DNA of 64,000 bases from Heliocidaris erythrogramma (GCA_025617745.1 CM046870.1:8806303-8870302), one strand, 5' to 3'; numbered from the stretch's first letter, positions 1-11,620 are shown. The notes: a model not told the origin generated them from the letters alone. Numbers and translations are program-made.

Positions 1-9
1 CTAGCACTG
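1..9 (+). CDS. PKD1-like gene, exon end cut by window edge
   Basis: Nine bases end at a consensus donor (GTAAGT from position 10). If the intron is phase 1 they read Ser-Thr plus one base. A phase 2 reading would place a TAG at 2-4, so phase 1 is favoured, which in turn selects the acceptor at 1127 for the next exon. Phase 1 is also the phase of the next three introns. Confidence 0.55.
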
Positions 10-21
10 GTAAGTGTTTTT

Positions 22-101
22 TTAACCCATTGCCTACGGGAACCGGTTGGCTCCTGTATTAAGCCTATGGGAATTAGAGAATTCAGTGGTCAATGGGTTA
101 A
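22..101 (+). repeat. 80-bp palindromic repeat, copy 1
   Basis: One of seven 79-80-bp units that begin TTAACCC(A/G)TTG and end (C/T)GGGTTAA, with GGAACCGG-like and GTATTAA-like interior blocks. The ends are inverted repeats. It lies 12 bases inside the first intron. Confidence 0.75.
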
Positions 102-380
102 GACAACATCACACACAGGATAGATTCTGTGTTCAAATGTTTACAGTTTTCCATTTCAGGCATTTGGTATGAAGGTCAAGATATACAAGTAAGATGAAGG
201 ATGAAAAAGAAGGAAATTATGCATGTAAAAAATGTTTTAAGCAGTTGTTATATACATGTAATGTATTTTGATGATATGAGATAAAGGATGAAAAAGAAAG
301 AAAGAAAGAAAAAGAATAAACTTTCATGGCAGGTGTTATGTAAGTAATTTTCAGATTCCCCCTTTTCCTTTAAAATACAT

Positions 381-1022
381 ATGTGACCCGCCGCCTCAAA
401 ACCTACAATAAGTCGCACGGACCACAACGTAGCAAACAGCCCAAAATAGTAAATTTGCTTGGATCAGTCGATTTTATGTTTTTGATAGAAATGGGTAGTT
501 TCATTATCATTCTATCATGTCTCAAGTTTGTGAGTCGTAATTCGACTTAGAAATATGTTTTTTGGGCATTTTAAAATGACTCCTTTTTTTCACCTGTCGA
601 GCTAATGAATGTTTGGAGAGCTTTTGTAATACTTTCATTCAATGCCAAATTACTACTTTACCTCTAAATGTATTAAATTGATTTTTGGAGTGAGTAATGA
701 ATAGGTCCTCTTGGAGCAGTGTGCCAAAATTCAGCCTAATCTGATAATCCCATCATACTGGTTGCTATGGCCATTTGAATACCCAGTTTTAAGGTTTAGC
801 ACTCTTTTGTTCCGAAATTAAACGGCCATTTTCTCTGAATAGGAGTTATTGATTGCTGGTTACATACTGATTCTAAATGTGATATTTAAAGGTGTAATCA
901 CTGAGTAAGCTAGGCAAGTGATATACCATTGGAAAGCTGGGAATCTCTACTTTCAGAAAATATATAAAACAAAAAAAATAATTTTGGCGACTTATTGTAG
1001 GTTTTGAGGCGTCGGGTCACAT
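381..1022. mobile_element. Non-autonomous TIR element (ATGTGACCC family), copy 1
   Basis: A 642-bp AT-rich segment whose ends are inverted copies about 36 bp long: the left starts ATGTGACCCGCCGCCTCAAA and the right ends in its complement with few mismatches. It has no coding capacity. A related element with ends ATGTGACCCTCCACCACAAA lies at 9988-10645, so this is a family of MITE-like elements. Confidence 0.8.
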
Positions 1023-1127
1023 ATAAAATGACACAGATTTTGTGGTTGCAATTTGGTAACTCATTGTGAGTTTGGATCAATTCTTGATGACCCTTGACAC
1101 TGCATATTTAAACCTTCCCTCGGACAG

Positions 1128-1475
1128 CTTCCAGGTGCATACACGCCGATGGATCAGGTCAAGCGGACAGTGGGACAACTGCTCAGACCACTGTGACTCC
1201 ACTCACTTCATCACATGTGAACACAGCAACTAGCCAAGCCTCACCCACATCTAACACCCCAATGCAACAAGCATCCAGCCCCAGCCCCGTTCACACTGCA
1301 ATCCCATCTCAAAGCCCTACATCTAATCAAGCAAGTCCAACAGCATCCACTGGTAATCCAACTGGGCAAGGAACAAGTCCAAGTGCAGGGACCAGTACTC
1401 TCAAACCTAGTACACCAACGAGGGGTCCATCTTCTTCTTCATCATCAAGCCATTCAACAACCTCATCTCATTCAG
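1128..1475 (+). CDS. PKD1-like exon 1: Ser/Thr/Pro-rich mucin-like stretch
   Basis: A 116-codon symmetric (phase 1-1) exon. It reads a Thr/Ser/Pro/Gln-rich low-complexity segment ending in a run of Ser and His, as expected for an O-glycosylated extracellular stalk. The donor is TCAG|GTAAAT at 1475/1476. Two acceptors are possible, after 1127 or after 1134. The first keeps phase with the exon end at 1-9 without a stop and is preferred. The start codon lies upstream of the window. Confidence 0.75.
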
Positions 1476-1886
1476 GTAAATATATTGGCCAGTATTCATA
1501 AAAGTGTACTAAATTTAGTACAAGTTTAAGTAGGTACAGTTAGTAGACTTAATTATGGAGTACTATAATATCAACTGCTTTTCCTCGCAAATTACCATAA
1601 TTTTATAACTAAATGATGAATACAAATAAAATTTTGAATTTCTCCTTTTAATTTCATGACTAGGGTCATATCACTTATTCATATTGTTACAAAATAACTT
1701 GGAGAGAGTCAATGTTTACATATTCAGATAGAAGAACCTTTAGCAATTTAAAAAAAAATCTTTTTTTTGAATAGATCATATGCAGCATTTTCTAAAATGG
1801 CTTACACTAATTCCACAAGTGCAAATTAAGTAGTTCACAAAGAAGTAATTTTATTCCAGAACTGTCCTACGTGTTATTGATTCCAG

Positions 1887-2495
1887 GTCCGGACTGGTCA
1901 TCTTCCTCCTCCATTGCAGAATCACTACCACAGTCTTCATTTCAAGAGAACTTTGGCAGTAGCTTCAGCGATGATGGTGGAGTCTTTGAGAGTGTATTCG
2001 AGGACAGTTTCGCAGCTGCAGAAACCAAGCAGGACAATAACTCTGATTATTTGAAGCTAGGCCGTTGGCTGGATGCTGGTGAAGATGGTACCTCTACTAA
2101 CACAAATGTATCTGCTGTTACAGGGAGGTCTGGCTTTGTTGAAGCTGCCTCTTCCTCTTCCTCTTGGAGTGCAGTAATTGCAGAGGGTATTTCTTCATCA
2201 TCGGATGGTTTCGCAGAAGCTGCACCTGATGACTCGTCGGTTGCAGAGTCTGGAGGGAGAGTGGACGAGGACAGCCTGCTTGAAGGCTACTCTGACAGCA
2301 TCTACGAATACCCTGAGGATTCCTCCATCATCCAGGAGGAGATCGCTCCCTCTATCACCCCCACTACCAAGATCACCTCTGGTCCACCAACAACCAGGTC
2401 CTCTAGCACTACTACCAGATCTCCTGTGGATAATGTGGATGTTGAGGATGGTAGCTCTATTCAAGAAGGAGATGATTCTCTTTATGCTGACTATT
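1887..2495 (+). CDS. PKD1-like exon 2: Ser- and acid-rich extracellular segment
   Basis: About 203 codons rich in Ser, Asp and Glu with several runs of Ser and Thr. No recognised domain; probably an extended, glycosylated linker N-terminal to the REJ module. The acceptor TTCCAG ends at 1886. An alternative AG ending at 1859 is also in phase and would add nine codons. The donor GTAAGT starts at 2496. The phase 1 junctions match both neighbours. Confidence 0.75.
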
Positions 2496-3761
2496 GTAAG
2501 TGGAAATATATGACCAAGGAAGCCTTAGGGCAATTTCATGAATTACATTGTATGTCCTTATGATATAGGTCTATTGTCCATTCATTTCATCCAAAAATTG
2601 AAAATATTTTGATATGACCATTGTAAAATGTTTTTTTCTGCTTTGACTATACATGTATATTGACTAAAAAATTGTCTGTACGATAAGTAGGCTGGAAAAT
2701 GTGCTTATGTTCTGTATGACAGACGTGTAGACTGCATTGTTACTTGGGTGGCTAAAATCACCCTGGCTTTAACTAGTCTGCCCATAGGTGCTGACAGTAT
2801 TCAACAAATTTTCTCCTGATATTTATTTACTACACATGGGTTGACAACATTGTTTTATAGTATATAAAATATTTTTTTTTATTAGTTAGTTTTGTTCACC
2901 CGATATTTTGTTTGGCATAGTAAATCACATTCGATACATGAGTAACATTTGCAACATTTTTTACTTTTCATTTTTCCAGCATCCGAAGGATATGAAGGCG
3001 GTGAGTAAATTTCTATTTCTATATTTTAGTCAGCTAGTTTGCAGACTATCCTCTTGAAGAATTTAATGCAATTTCATTTGATCTGATATTAATCCTTGAA
3101 ATTAGTGTGGATTTATTTCTAAAGTGAGAGGCTTATCCGCTTGTAATCATTTTTGCATAATGGTACATTGAAACAAGTAAGAATAGCTTACATATGTACT
3201 TTTTGTTATAATGCCATATATTTTTGAGTTATGTACATTTATTTTCCGTCTCCTTTATTTATTTTTTTCTTTTCTTATTTTTATTTTGTCTTCTCTTGTT
3301 GTAGTTGATTGTTGTTCTGATTCACCTGTATATATGTTGATGGGAATCAATAAAACATTAAAAAAAGACCAGTTGCACATCTCTATGTATACACATTCAT
3401 GAAATTTTAGTGTTCTCCTGTGGTTACATCAGTCTTCCCATTATCATTACCATCATTTCCTTTTTGTTGATTCTGCATAATACCAACAAAGTGACATGTT
3501 GTGTCATTGATATAGCAGGTTAAAAACACAGCCACAATCTTAAAGAAAGGAGGAAAATGTTCTCCATAGCTTGTATCCTAGTAATGAACAAAAGTCTGAA
3601 AATTTCTGAAGAATAAAAGAGAATTATGGGTCATGAGCCTACATGTATTTCAATAGATCAATGCACTTCAGCATTAAAAAAACAAAAACACTGATAATTC
3701 ATATAAATGGAGGATGTACCCATGTAAATGCAAATAGAAATGTATTTCTGCTTTTAAACAG
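2496..3761 (+). other. Introns 2 and 3, nothing recognised apart from the microexon
   Basis: AT-rich intronic sequence on both sides of exon 3. A 63-codon frame at 3211-3402 is hydrophobic by base composition only (T-rich) and has no family resemblance. Confidence 0.6.
2980..3000 (+). CDS. PKD1-like exon 3: 21-nt microexon
   Basis: Twenty-one bases between TTTTTCCAG and GTGAGT. They are in phase with the exons on either side (phase 1-1) and add seven acidic/Ser/Gly residues. Skipping would keep the frame, so this is a candidate cassette exon. The support is the two strong splice sites and the phase fit; there is no domain evidence because the segment is linker. Confidence 0.6.
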
Positions 3762-3983
3762 ATGTATCCAGCTTGCAGAGTAGTGCGAATGATGGTGATC
3801 CAGTGGCTAACCCGGACAACCCGACCACTTACGAGGAGCACATCGTATCCCGGTCATCCCAGGCAGTGGTCATCAGCGAAGACTTGACCACAACAGGATT
3901 GAAGGGTCAACAGTTCACTCTGAAACCTGGTGTTCTGGAGGAAGGTCGGACCTATGCAGTTGGTGTCAAGATATATCCAGAGG
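3762..3983 (+). CDS. PKD1-like exon 4: REJ module, first part
   Basis: Reads a REJ-type beta-sandwich segment: the pattern 'F.L.PG.LE.G.TYA.GVKIY' near its end is the classic REJ/PKD-like strand pair. Acceptor TTTAAACAG ends at 3761. The donor is G|GTCGGT at 3983/3984, which is weak but is the only one found that keeps phase with exon 5 and preserves the conserved 'YPEDG' join. Exon 4 has a degenerate partial copy in the following intron. Confidence 0.8.
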
Positions 3984-4136
3984 GTCGGTGTTGCTTAGGA
4001 CTACAAATTTTGCTTTACCAGAATTTTTTTACTTGTAATTATATTGAAGTATATGTACACGATCAGGAACAAAAATTAGAAAGGTATTTGTGACATAATT
4101 TTTATTTCAGGATTCATGTAGACTCTTTTAATTTCT

Positions 4137-4212
4137 TTTAGTCGTCATGTCAACAACACCTTTGAAGATGGTGGGACCTACGCATTTGGTATCAAAATAT
4201 ATACCCTGGGTG
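4137..4212 (+). pseudogene. Degenerate partial copy of PKD1-like exon 4
   Basis: After CTTTTAG the sequence reads 'FEDGGTYAFGIKIYT', clearly similar to 'LEEGRTYAVGVKIYP' at the end of exon 4, and it is also followed by a GT (GG|GTGCGA). It is in the intron right after exon 4. It may be a dead tandem duplicate or a rarely used alternative exon end. Confidence 0.5.
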
Positions 4213-4642
4213 CGAATGTTGATCAGGGGGTGTTATTCTGAAAGCTTACGCAATTTTCCCAGAACTTTCCAATCCAGTCTTGTAGTTAATTGAGCATGAA
4301 TAGACTCCAATCAGCAATCTGAAAGCTAACTTAGCGCTCAGTTACACCATGCGTCATCATTATATGCTATTCCTCTTTTTAGTCTATTTTAACCAATCAT
4401 ATGCACTTTAACAGAGAGAAAATGCTGTTTACACAGTCCAATCTTGCTTCCTGATGTTGGATTTATGATGATGATTTTTCATGAGGGGGCTATTCTTCTG
4501 AAGTTTGTAGAGGAACCACCCATTACGAGCGACATGCCGATCACAAAAAAAAGTGAAGTCCACTCTCGGTGTTATCATTTAAATAGCCAAATGGCGTCGA
4601 ATTTCTGATGAGAACCCCACGATTATGTGTCTTTAATTACAG

Positions 4643-4788
4643 ATGGAAGCCCTGGTGTGAGGGCTGAAGCCTACCAGTACGTCACAGTTAACAAAGCTCC
4701 TAAGCTGGGCATATGTTCCATCTCACCTGACAGTGGTACTGAATTGGACACGGTCTTTTCAGCTGCTTGCCATTCATGGAATGATGAG
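4643..4788 (+). CDS. PKD1-like exon 5: REJ module core
   Basis: Contains the strongest REJ signature in the window: 'VNKAPKLGICSISPDSGTEL' followed by a Cys-x-x-Trp-like 'ACHSWNDE'. This corresponds to the conserved 'N.PP..G.C.v.P.sG.al.T.F...C.gW.D' block of PKD1/REJ proteins, with the paired cysteines present. Acceptor AATTACAG ends at 4642 and donor GTAGGA starts at 4789. The exon enters in phase 1 and leaves in phase 0. Confidence 0.88.
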
Positions 4789-4802
4789 GTAGGAATCATG
4801 TG

Positions 4803-4881
4803 TTAACCCGTTGACTATTGAATTGTATAATTTACATAGGCTTAATACATGACCCACCTAGTTCAGTGGGCAATGGGTTAA
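4803..4881 (-). repeat. 80-bp palindromic repeat, copy 2
   Basis: Starts TTAACCCGTTGACTA and ends CAATGGGTTAA. It is in the opposite orientation to copy 1 judged by the interior blocks, and begins 14 bases after exon 5. Confidence 0.7.
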
Positions 4882-5101
4882 TATTTGTAACTTTTGTATT
4901 TAAAGAAATATTCTGTGTTAAGATATAAAAAGGTGAGAATGTGATCAATTTTTTAACATAATATTTAATGCATGCAGTTAAAGGAAATAAATGTTTTGGT
5001 TTGTATTTAAGTCTAAAAAGTAGCTATTATAGATCACATGTAGTTCTGTTAGTTTCATAAAAACTGACTTCACTTTTGTGAATTGTTTCCTTTTATGCCA
5101 G

Positions 5102-5231
5102 GACAAGCCCCTCCAATACGAGGTCAGATATAATCTCAATCAGTCAGATCCAGAGACAATTCTGTACTATGGTATGGACCGTTCTGTCCGGTTTCTGCTG
5201 CCTGCAGGGCATGCTGAAAACAACCACAATG
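5102..5231 (+). CDS. PKD1-like exon 6: REJ module
   Basis: Continues the REJ block directly: 'DKPLQYEVRYNL' is the strand that follows the Cys-Trp-Asp motif of exon 5 ('..D.PL.Y.f'). It ends with a run of Asn and His before donor G|GTAAAG at 5231/5232. The acceptor TATGCCAG ends at 5101. Phase 0 in, phase 1 out. Confidence 0.85.
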
Positions 5232-5243
5232 GTAAAGAGTTTT

Positions 5244-5815
5244 ACTTGATGATTGTTCCATTGATTGATTATTATTTGATTGATTAATTGATTGCTTGAT
5301 TGACAGTGTAGTGGATAACTTGACTACCTGATCAAGTCTTTTATGTCTCATTGTTTTGGAATTTGTATACATTGATTCATTCATTGATTCTTTGATTGCT
5401 TGATCGCTTGCATGATTAAGTGATCAGTTGATCTTTGATTTTTATTTGATTAATAAGTTATTGATTGATGGATTGATTGCATGATTGATCACATGCTTGA
5501 TTGGTTGATTGATCAAGTATTTGGATGGGCAGTAAGCTGATTCATAACATGCTTGGTTATTTCATAACTAGTTACATGTAGATCGACTTATTAATTGATT
5601 CATTAAATACATGTCGATGGATATTTGACGGATTGTTTGATTAATTGATTAAATGGATTTGATTCTTTATCAATATCTTGGTGGATAGATTAATTGATAG
5701 GTACAGTAGTTAGGAGGTTAGTTTATTAAATAGATGAGTGGTTATTCAGTTGATTGAACAATTAAATGATTGTGTGCCATTGTGATTGATTAATTAGCAG
5801 ATTAAACTAATTCAG
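5244..5815 (+). repeat. Degenerate (GATT)n satellite tract
   Basis: About 570 bp dominated by GATT/ATTGATTG units with many substitutions, directly after exon 6. It looks like an old, eroded tetranucleotide array; it carries no reading frame of interest. Confidence 0.7.
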
Positions 5816-5822
5816 TGGGTGG

Positions 5823-6066
5823 TTAACCCCTACCATGCAGTGGGTGGCAAATCCCGCCCAAAAATTTGAGTGTTGAACATTTTGTTTGGGCTGAGAATAG
5901 CTTGAAAATTCTTTCTCATTCAGAAACCTGTGGCTTCAATGTAATTTTTATTCCCATGCAATAAATCTTTGCCCAGTATGCTAAAGAAAAACAAATCCTT
6001 AAAAGTTAATAATTCATTGAAAATTCATTTTTGACAATTGCTCAAAAGTCTGGTGGCATTGAAGAC
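5823..6066 (+). repeat. 250-bp TTAACCCC repeat, copy 1
   Basis: Similar along its whole length to 32051-32300 (for example TTAACCCCTACCATGC, GTGTTGAACATTT and TTTGACAATTGCTCAAAA). The right end is frayed here. A fragment in the opposite orientation is at 54718-54773. Ends of the TTAACCCC...GGGGTTAA type suggest a MITE. Confidence 0.75.
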
Positions 6067-6249
6067 CTGACTGTTCATTAATTGACAGATGGATAAATAT
6101 TGATTCTTTACATTCATGAGCAAGCAATGATTACTAAATTCCTTCTGACACTTGCAAATATATCATAAATATTTAATAACTTTGATTGTATCTTACAATT
6201 TAGATGTATACGTACACAATTACTTGTTTAAGTGATTGATAATATAGCC

Positions 6250-6740
6250 TAAACAGTGAAAAACCTCCACTGGCTTCTTATAGGACAACGTATCGAATAT
6301 AAAATGTTACTACTTACCTACCATTCGCTTCATAATCTTGCCCCTCATATATTTCCTCTCTATTTCATTCCTCTTCAACTGCTCGTACAGGTCTCCTTTC
6401 CACCGTCTCCATAAAGTTAAAAAAAATTGAGAACAAGGAGGAGCTGGGGTGACAGAGCATTTACTGCTGCTGCTCCCTGGCTTTGGAACTTCCAACCCCA
6501 CACAATTAAAATGTCACCCACTCAAAAATTGTTTCAAAAACACCTGAAAACATATCTCATAATTTTTTCTTTAATTTCTATAATATATTTCACAGTGTTA
6601 TATATTCTATACTATTTACTCTGTCTTATGTAATTTTCTTATCCTTCTTTGTATATTATGTTTATTTGTTAGGCGCCTTGAGTATCCCTTGGGATGAACA
6701 TATGTGCATCATAAATGATGTTATCAATATTATTATTATT
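6250..6740 (+). mobile_element. 3' remnant of a non-LTR retrotransposon (CR1/L2-like LINE)
   Basis: Broken frames read reverse-transcriptase C-terminal text: a 'LHWL..YRI'-like start, 'LAPPYISSLF'-like text near 6340, then 'WGDRAFTAAAPWLWN' at about 6445-6490, which is the hallmark '(G)dRaFs.aaP.lWN.LP' end of CR1/L2/Rex-type LINEs, and 'FKxxLKTYL' after it. It ends with a GCGCCTTGAGTATCC tail followed by (ATT)n, as such LINE 3' ends do. Inactive. Confidence 0.75.
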
Positions 6741-6766
6741 ATTCATTCTTTATCCTGTCATCATAG

Positions 6767-6881
6767 TTTACCTGAAATTAGCCATAGTGGACAGCATAGG
6801 AGGCAAAACATCCGTCTGTGACATTGCCATACCAGTCTCTCCAAAGCCATTTGAAAGCTTAGAAAACAAGCTGGAATATCT
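6767..6881 (+). CDS. PKD1-like exon 7: REJ module
   Basis: Reads 'VYLKLAIVDSIGGKTSVCDI' and the Pro-rich 'PVSPKPFE', matching the REJ strand 'v.v.V.D..Ga.s.c...v.V.P'. The acceptor CATCATAG ends at 6766 and donor GTAAGT starts at 6882. Phase 1 in, phase 2 out. It is followed by a 6.8-kb repeat-filled intron. Confidence 0.85.
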
Positions 6882-8937
6882 GTAAGTGTATACTTCACCT
6901 CATTTCTTTCATCCTTTAAATTTCCCCTCTTTTTTCTCTTCTGAGGTAACCTGCTTATTTTTATTTTTATTGATACATGTATTGTTTTCTTCATATTTAG
7001 TGTTTTGTTCCATCATTTTTCATACACTAATAAACCAGGAATTTGATACTTTCATATTTACATTTCAGTAAGCAATGTATGACTATGTATTGTAGTGTCT
7101 TAAACAGATATGTGATGTATATGAACATCCAGACGTTTCCATCATTAACTCATCATCACCGAAATGCAACAAGGGCATCACCCATGTTTAATACCCGAGT
7201 GCTTCATATTACCTGTCCTATATTTATTTTGCATACAGTTGTATAATGGTATTTATATCAATACTGTATATTTGTTGGCAAGTGTGTGTGGATGAATGGT
7301 AAAGGGCCCTTTCTTGATAAGGTGTGTTTTTATAACCTGCTTTTCTAACTGTATTAGTCAGTCGTCCTCTCCAAAACCTATATGTAAATCAACTATGAAA
7401 CTACTTGTGTTATCATAAAAAAGGAAAAAACAAACAGAGCATGCAATATACTCCATGCATATGTATATCAGCAGTATGTCAAGGTACTTCTTCTTTAATG
7501 GAAGATGTCAACATCACAGTTTTGTTTGCATGAACCCTTCAGCTTATTATTCTAAATGCATGTTTTTTTTATCCTATCAAAACAAAATATAAGAGAGGAA
7601 AAATATAAATCATGAACACAGTCATTCACATCATCCACAGGTCCTGTTAGATGAACTTTATGATGGAATGTAAGTTTTGATTGATTGCAAAGTGATAATA
7701 TCCAATCAGAATCGATGTCATAACAAGTTACAACTGAAACTGAATTCTGATTGGTCCTTGTTACGAGTATGCAGTCACGTATAACTTGTTATCAACCAAT
7801 CAGACCATGCCTCGTAACAAATGACAGCAGAAAGCTCAATTCAGTCAGTACTATACAATACTATCAGTACGAATTGCAATCAATTGTAACTTTCATCATG
7901 CATGTGAGTTCACAGATATAGGAAGACATTAAACTGAACATATCAAATGATGTCTACATGAGTACAATCATGTTGAGTTGTGCACAGTATGATTGATGAT
8001 GTGTTCCATGTGTCAACTGTTGAGTGGAATATCTTGTGTATGAATTTGTTCTCTAGACATATATTGGTCATTTGTGTTTCAAAAGGTGGCATGTTTCTCG
8101 TATTCTTGTTGTAAGACGTGTCATTCCTTTTCCATTTCTCATGGAAGTTGAATTTCCCTGGAAGGTTGTCTCTTGCAGAGCCTGTCAATCATGGTGGAGA
8201 ATCAGATATCGTGGTAGAGCTTTGTCTGTTGCCTCTCTGTTTTGATAGTGGAGTTAACAGTGCCACAGGAAGTGAATTTATGCTCATGTTGGTGTATGCT
8301 CTGTTGATGTGAAATTGTGGTGTGTATCACTTTTCCGTGAAATGACAAATTTAATAAAGCTGCCAAGAATCAAAAAGTCAGGACACCTATACATGAACCA
8401 CACTCATAAATGTCATTATTTGATATAGATATACTCAAAAGCATAATATTTACCCATTAAACTTATTTTTAATTCACTGATCATTTTACAATTATATAAT
8501 AAAAGTAGCATGTTTTAGTGTACACAGGTTTGACTTCCTAAGCTTCACAACCTATCATAAGATCAGCATTACTTTTCGTATTTTATTATATCTGCCCAAA
8601 AGAGGACAAAATGCTTGATAGAAATATATATTTTCAGTTTGCTTGCTAATTACTTCCCATATACCACTTAATCATAAATCGTATACTTGATGATGGGTAG
8701 AGCCGAGATTTGTTTGTTAGTACTGCAATTTGATTTCTTGATATACAGCACCAGATTGAGAAGGAGAATACAGAAGCGAGACATCATTGCCCCTCCATAT
8801 AACAGACGATGACATCTTAAATTGTGGTTATTTATTGTTACATGTAAAATTTGAAAATAAAAAGCGAAGTGGGAGAAGAATGCATGATTGTGTTAACTTA
8901 AGAAGTTTCATTATCAAATCTGGTTGAAATGGCAACA
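6882..8937 (+). other. Intron 7, first part
   Basis: AT-rich, no gene. The only structure I see is the palindromic element at 7663-7903. Confidence 0.6.
7663..7903. repeat. Palindromic (MITE-like) element
   Basis: About 240 bp with inverted ends: the left ATGATGGAATGTAAG...TTGATTGCAA pairs with the right TTGCAATCAATTGTAACTTTC, and the inner part repeats CCAATCAGA/TCTGATTGG. Non-coding. Confidence 0.55.
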
Positions 8938-9760
8938 TACACCCAGCAAAAAAAGAAAGTGGACACTCTATTGTTTCAAATTTTCATATAAACTGTCAAT
9001 AATATACAATAGAATATATATCAAATTAAAGAATTAATACTCTACCAACATTAGTTCAGATGAAGTTTTGAATTTTCACGCTTCAATGGGCACATTGATT
9101 AAGATTGCAAAAAGAGAGTGATGAGTATTTCCATTTTGTAGAGTCCAATTTAAAAAAATAAGACAAAAATCATGAGAAACACTTTAATTTGTGGTTGTAC
9201 TTGGCAGGACTACATTTGACATCCAGAGCTCAATCCTCATTGTTTCACATTCTTTGTTTTCATTGTTGAACAAGAATGTCTTACAGATACACATGTTCAT
9301 TAACCTTTAATCTGCCCCCACGTACCAACCCCAGTGCCACACTGCCACAGTTCTATTCCCTATTGTGCCAGCCACTAATCTCCCCTGTGCCGGGTTTAGT
9401 TTTGAGGTGCATAAGCGTGAACAAACAATGCAAGTAAACATGTACATGGTACCGCTGTGGAGGCTACTACCTATACATGTTTGTGGCACGCGAGGACGGG
9501 CTAGTTCACATGTATGCAGCACTGCTATGCAGATCAGTACACAAGGTTATGTGCAGCATATGGGTTAACTTTTGAATGGCTAATTGCTTCAATTTTGCAA
9601 TTTTCTTAATCAGATGTTCTAAAGGTTAAAGAATATTCCCATCCAAGCATGAAAGTTCAAAAATTGATCTTAATTGACATTGGTAAAGTATTAATTTTCC
9701 TTTAACTGATATTTATTTTATTGACTGTTTAAATGAAAATTGTCTTCTATTGCTGAGTGT
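8938..9760. mobile_element. Fold-back element with about 200-bp inverted repeats
   Basis: The left end (ACACCCAGCAAA...) and the complement of the right end (ACACTCAGCAATAG...) align for roughly 200 bp with indels, including shared blocks such as AACTGTCAATAA and ATTAATACTCTACCAA. The centre (9300-9560) is unique. No transposase reading frame is visible, so it is non-autonomous. Confidence 0.65.
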
Positions 9761-9987
9761 ACATGTATCCATCCTATAAATTGCCTATGCAACTGGGAGC
9801 AAGACAAATAGATAGGCATCAAAGCATTTGATACTGGTTTGTAGCCAAGGGATAATTCTTATGGCAGTGTGAATCGAAAGTAAACACACACACTTCAAGA
9901 CCACATGTACGATGAGAAAGCTTTGCACATATATATGTCGGGAAGTCCATGATTACAGAAAGGCAAATTATTTTCTCCTTATGGTAT

Positions 9988-10645
9988 ATGTGACCCTCCA
10001 CCACAAAACGACCAATGAGTCGGAAATTTGGGTTTTTTTAATGTCAGCACAGTTTGAATGCTTTGATTCTAAGCTTTAAAATGATATATGACTTGTCTTT
10101 TATAGACTAAGCAAACCCTTGTTAATAACAATGAGAATGTCAGAGTGTCAGGCAGGCTAATGACAAAAACAATTGAGAAAACAGGCTCTAAAGAAGAGTG
10201 ACCATTTAAAGAGCCCCTAATCTGTCCTCATGTTTGTCACACCAAAGTTTGAGTTAAAACTCCCTAGCATGCTCTGTGAATTACTAATTGGATTGGGTTG
10301 AAACTTTCTATGCCTTTAGAATAAACATATTGGTTTGTTTCTTTAGATTTTGATTAACAGACAGTGCATAGTTTTTGAGCTATACCAGAAAAGCGATGTG
10401 AAGTACAATCCCAGCAAGCTGACACAGAAAGTTTGAATGTCCAGGTAAAAATGGTCATTTTAAATGAGACTAAACACATATTTTAAAATGGTATTTTACC
10501 CTGAATTTTTGTCAGATTGTAGATATATATATTAACATTCAGGAAATCCAAAAACTTTAAATAAAAATTTCCACCCAAACCACCTTTTTTTCAGCTGTTT
10601 ACTCTGATTGTGACTTATTGGTCATTTTGTGGTGGAGGGTCACAT
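9988..10645. mobile_element. Non-autonomous TIR element (ATGTGACCC family), copy 2
   Basis: A 658-bp element; the left ATGTGACCCTCCACCACAAA is matched by its inverted copy at the right end. Similar in size and terminal sequence to 381-1022, but the interiors differ. No gene. Confidence 0.8.
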
Positions 10646-11620
10646 ATTTCAGGTCTGCTTACTTCAAGAAAAAGTTTTCTGTTCGGGTATCGATGGAATT
10701 TAGTTCAGGAAATATTTTTTTCATTTTTGAAATCAGGATAGGCAACAGGGTTTTGCTCAGAAATGTATGCAGGGACACAAATGGTTCTAGATTCTTATTG
10801 TATAGTCTTCATAGTATCTATGTTACACAGGTACGCACATGCTTATTTCAGCACACTCCTACTGGTATTTGTGTATTTCATTTCATTAATCTGTCAACAT
10901 AAAGATGTTATTGGGCACTTAATTTCTTTGAATACATTAATTTTACCATGAAGGATTTTCATCAAAGAGGCACAAATGAAAAAAAAAAAACATTATAGGA
11001 GTTTTGAAAGTTGAAGGGAATCAGTTTGATTTGTTATCTTTATTTATGATTCTTAAGTAAATCTCCAAAGAATTGTGCATATTTGGTCAAGGTTCTTTAT
11101 AATTAAATAAAATAGATTATTAATACCCCTCAGTCATTTCTCATTCTGTTCAATCTAATATGATTTGTCTCTCCCATTTTTTAGTCTGCCTGTATATTTG
11201 TATCTGCATTTCTATTTATTTATCTTGTCTGTTCAATTAATTTTTGCTGTTTGTTTGTCCATAATATGAATGGTGTTTCTGTATAATTACAGAGATTATT
11301 GATTCTGCTGTAATGTGTTTTTCTATTCATATTGCGTGCTAAATAATTCTGTAAGGAATCCGCAATCTAGAAGCAAAGGAACAAGAGAGGACAAGTGGGT
11401 ATTGTGGTAGGAAAAAGGGCAGTACCATGTATTTCAATGTTTATACTGTGTAAAATGTAATTTAATGTATACTTGATTTCAAATAACATTAACAGATGAT
11501 AAAGTGAGACAAGTTGAGTCCATAAATAAAAAGTCATGGTATATTTATTAAATAGCGTCATAGCCACCATGGAGTATTGAGAGAGATAAATGTGATGCTT
11601 GTTCTATGGTTAAATGTATA
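10646..11620 (+). other. Intron 7, middle part
   Basis: AT-rich with A and T runs; no coding or repeat signal seen. Confidence 0.55.

Noticed and set aside
4235-4510. TIR element between GGGGGTGTTATTCTGAAAG and GGGGGCTATTCTTCTGAAG
   Set aside because: The two ends are in the same, not inverted, orientation and the match is too short to define an element.
8118-8312. 64-codon frame in intron 7 as a missing REJ exon
   Set aside because: Exons 7 and 8 already join in phase and the frame shows no REJ-like pattern.
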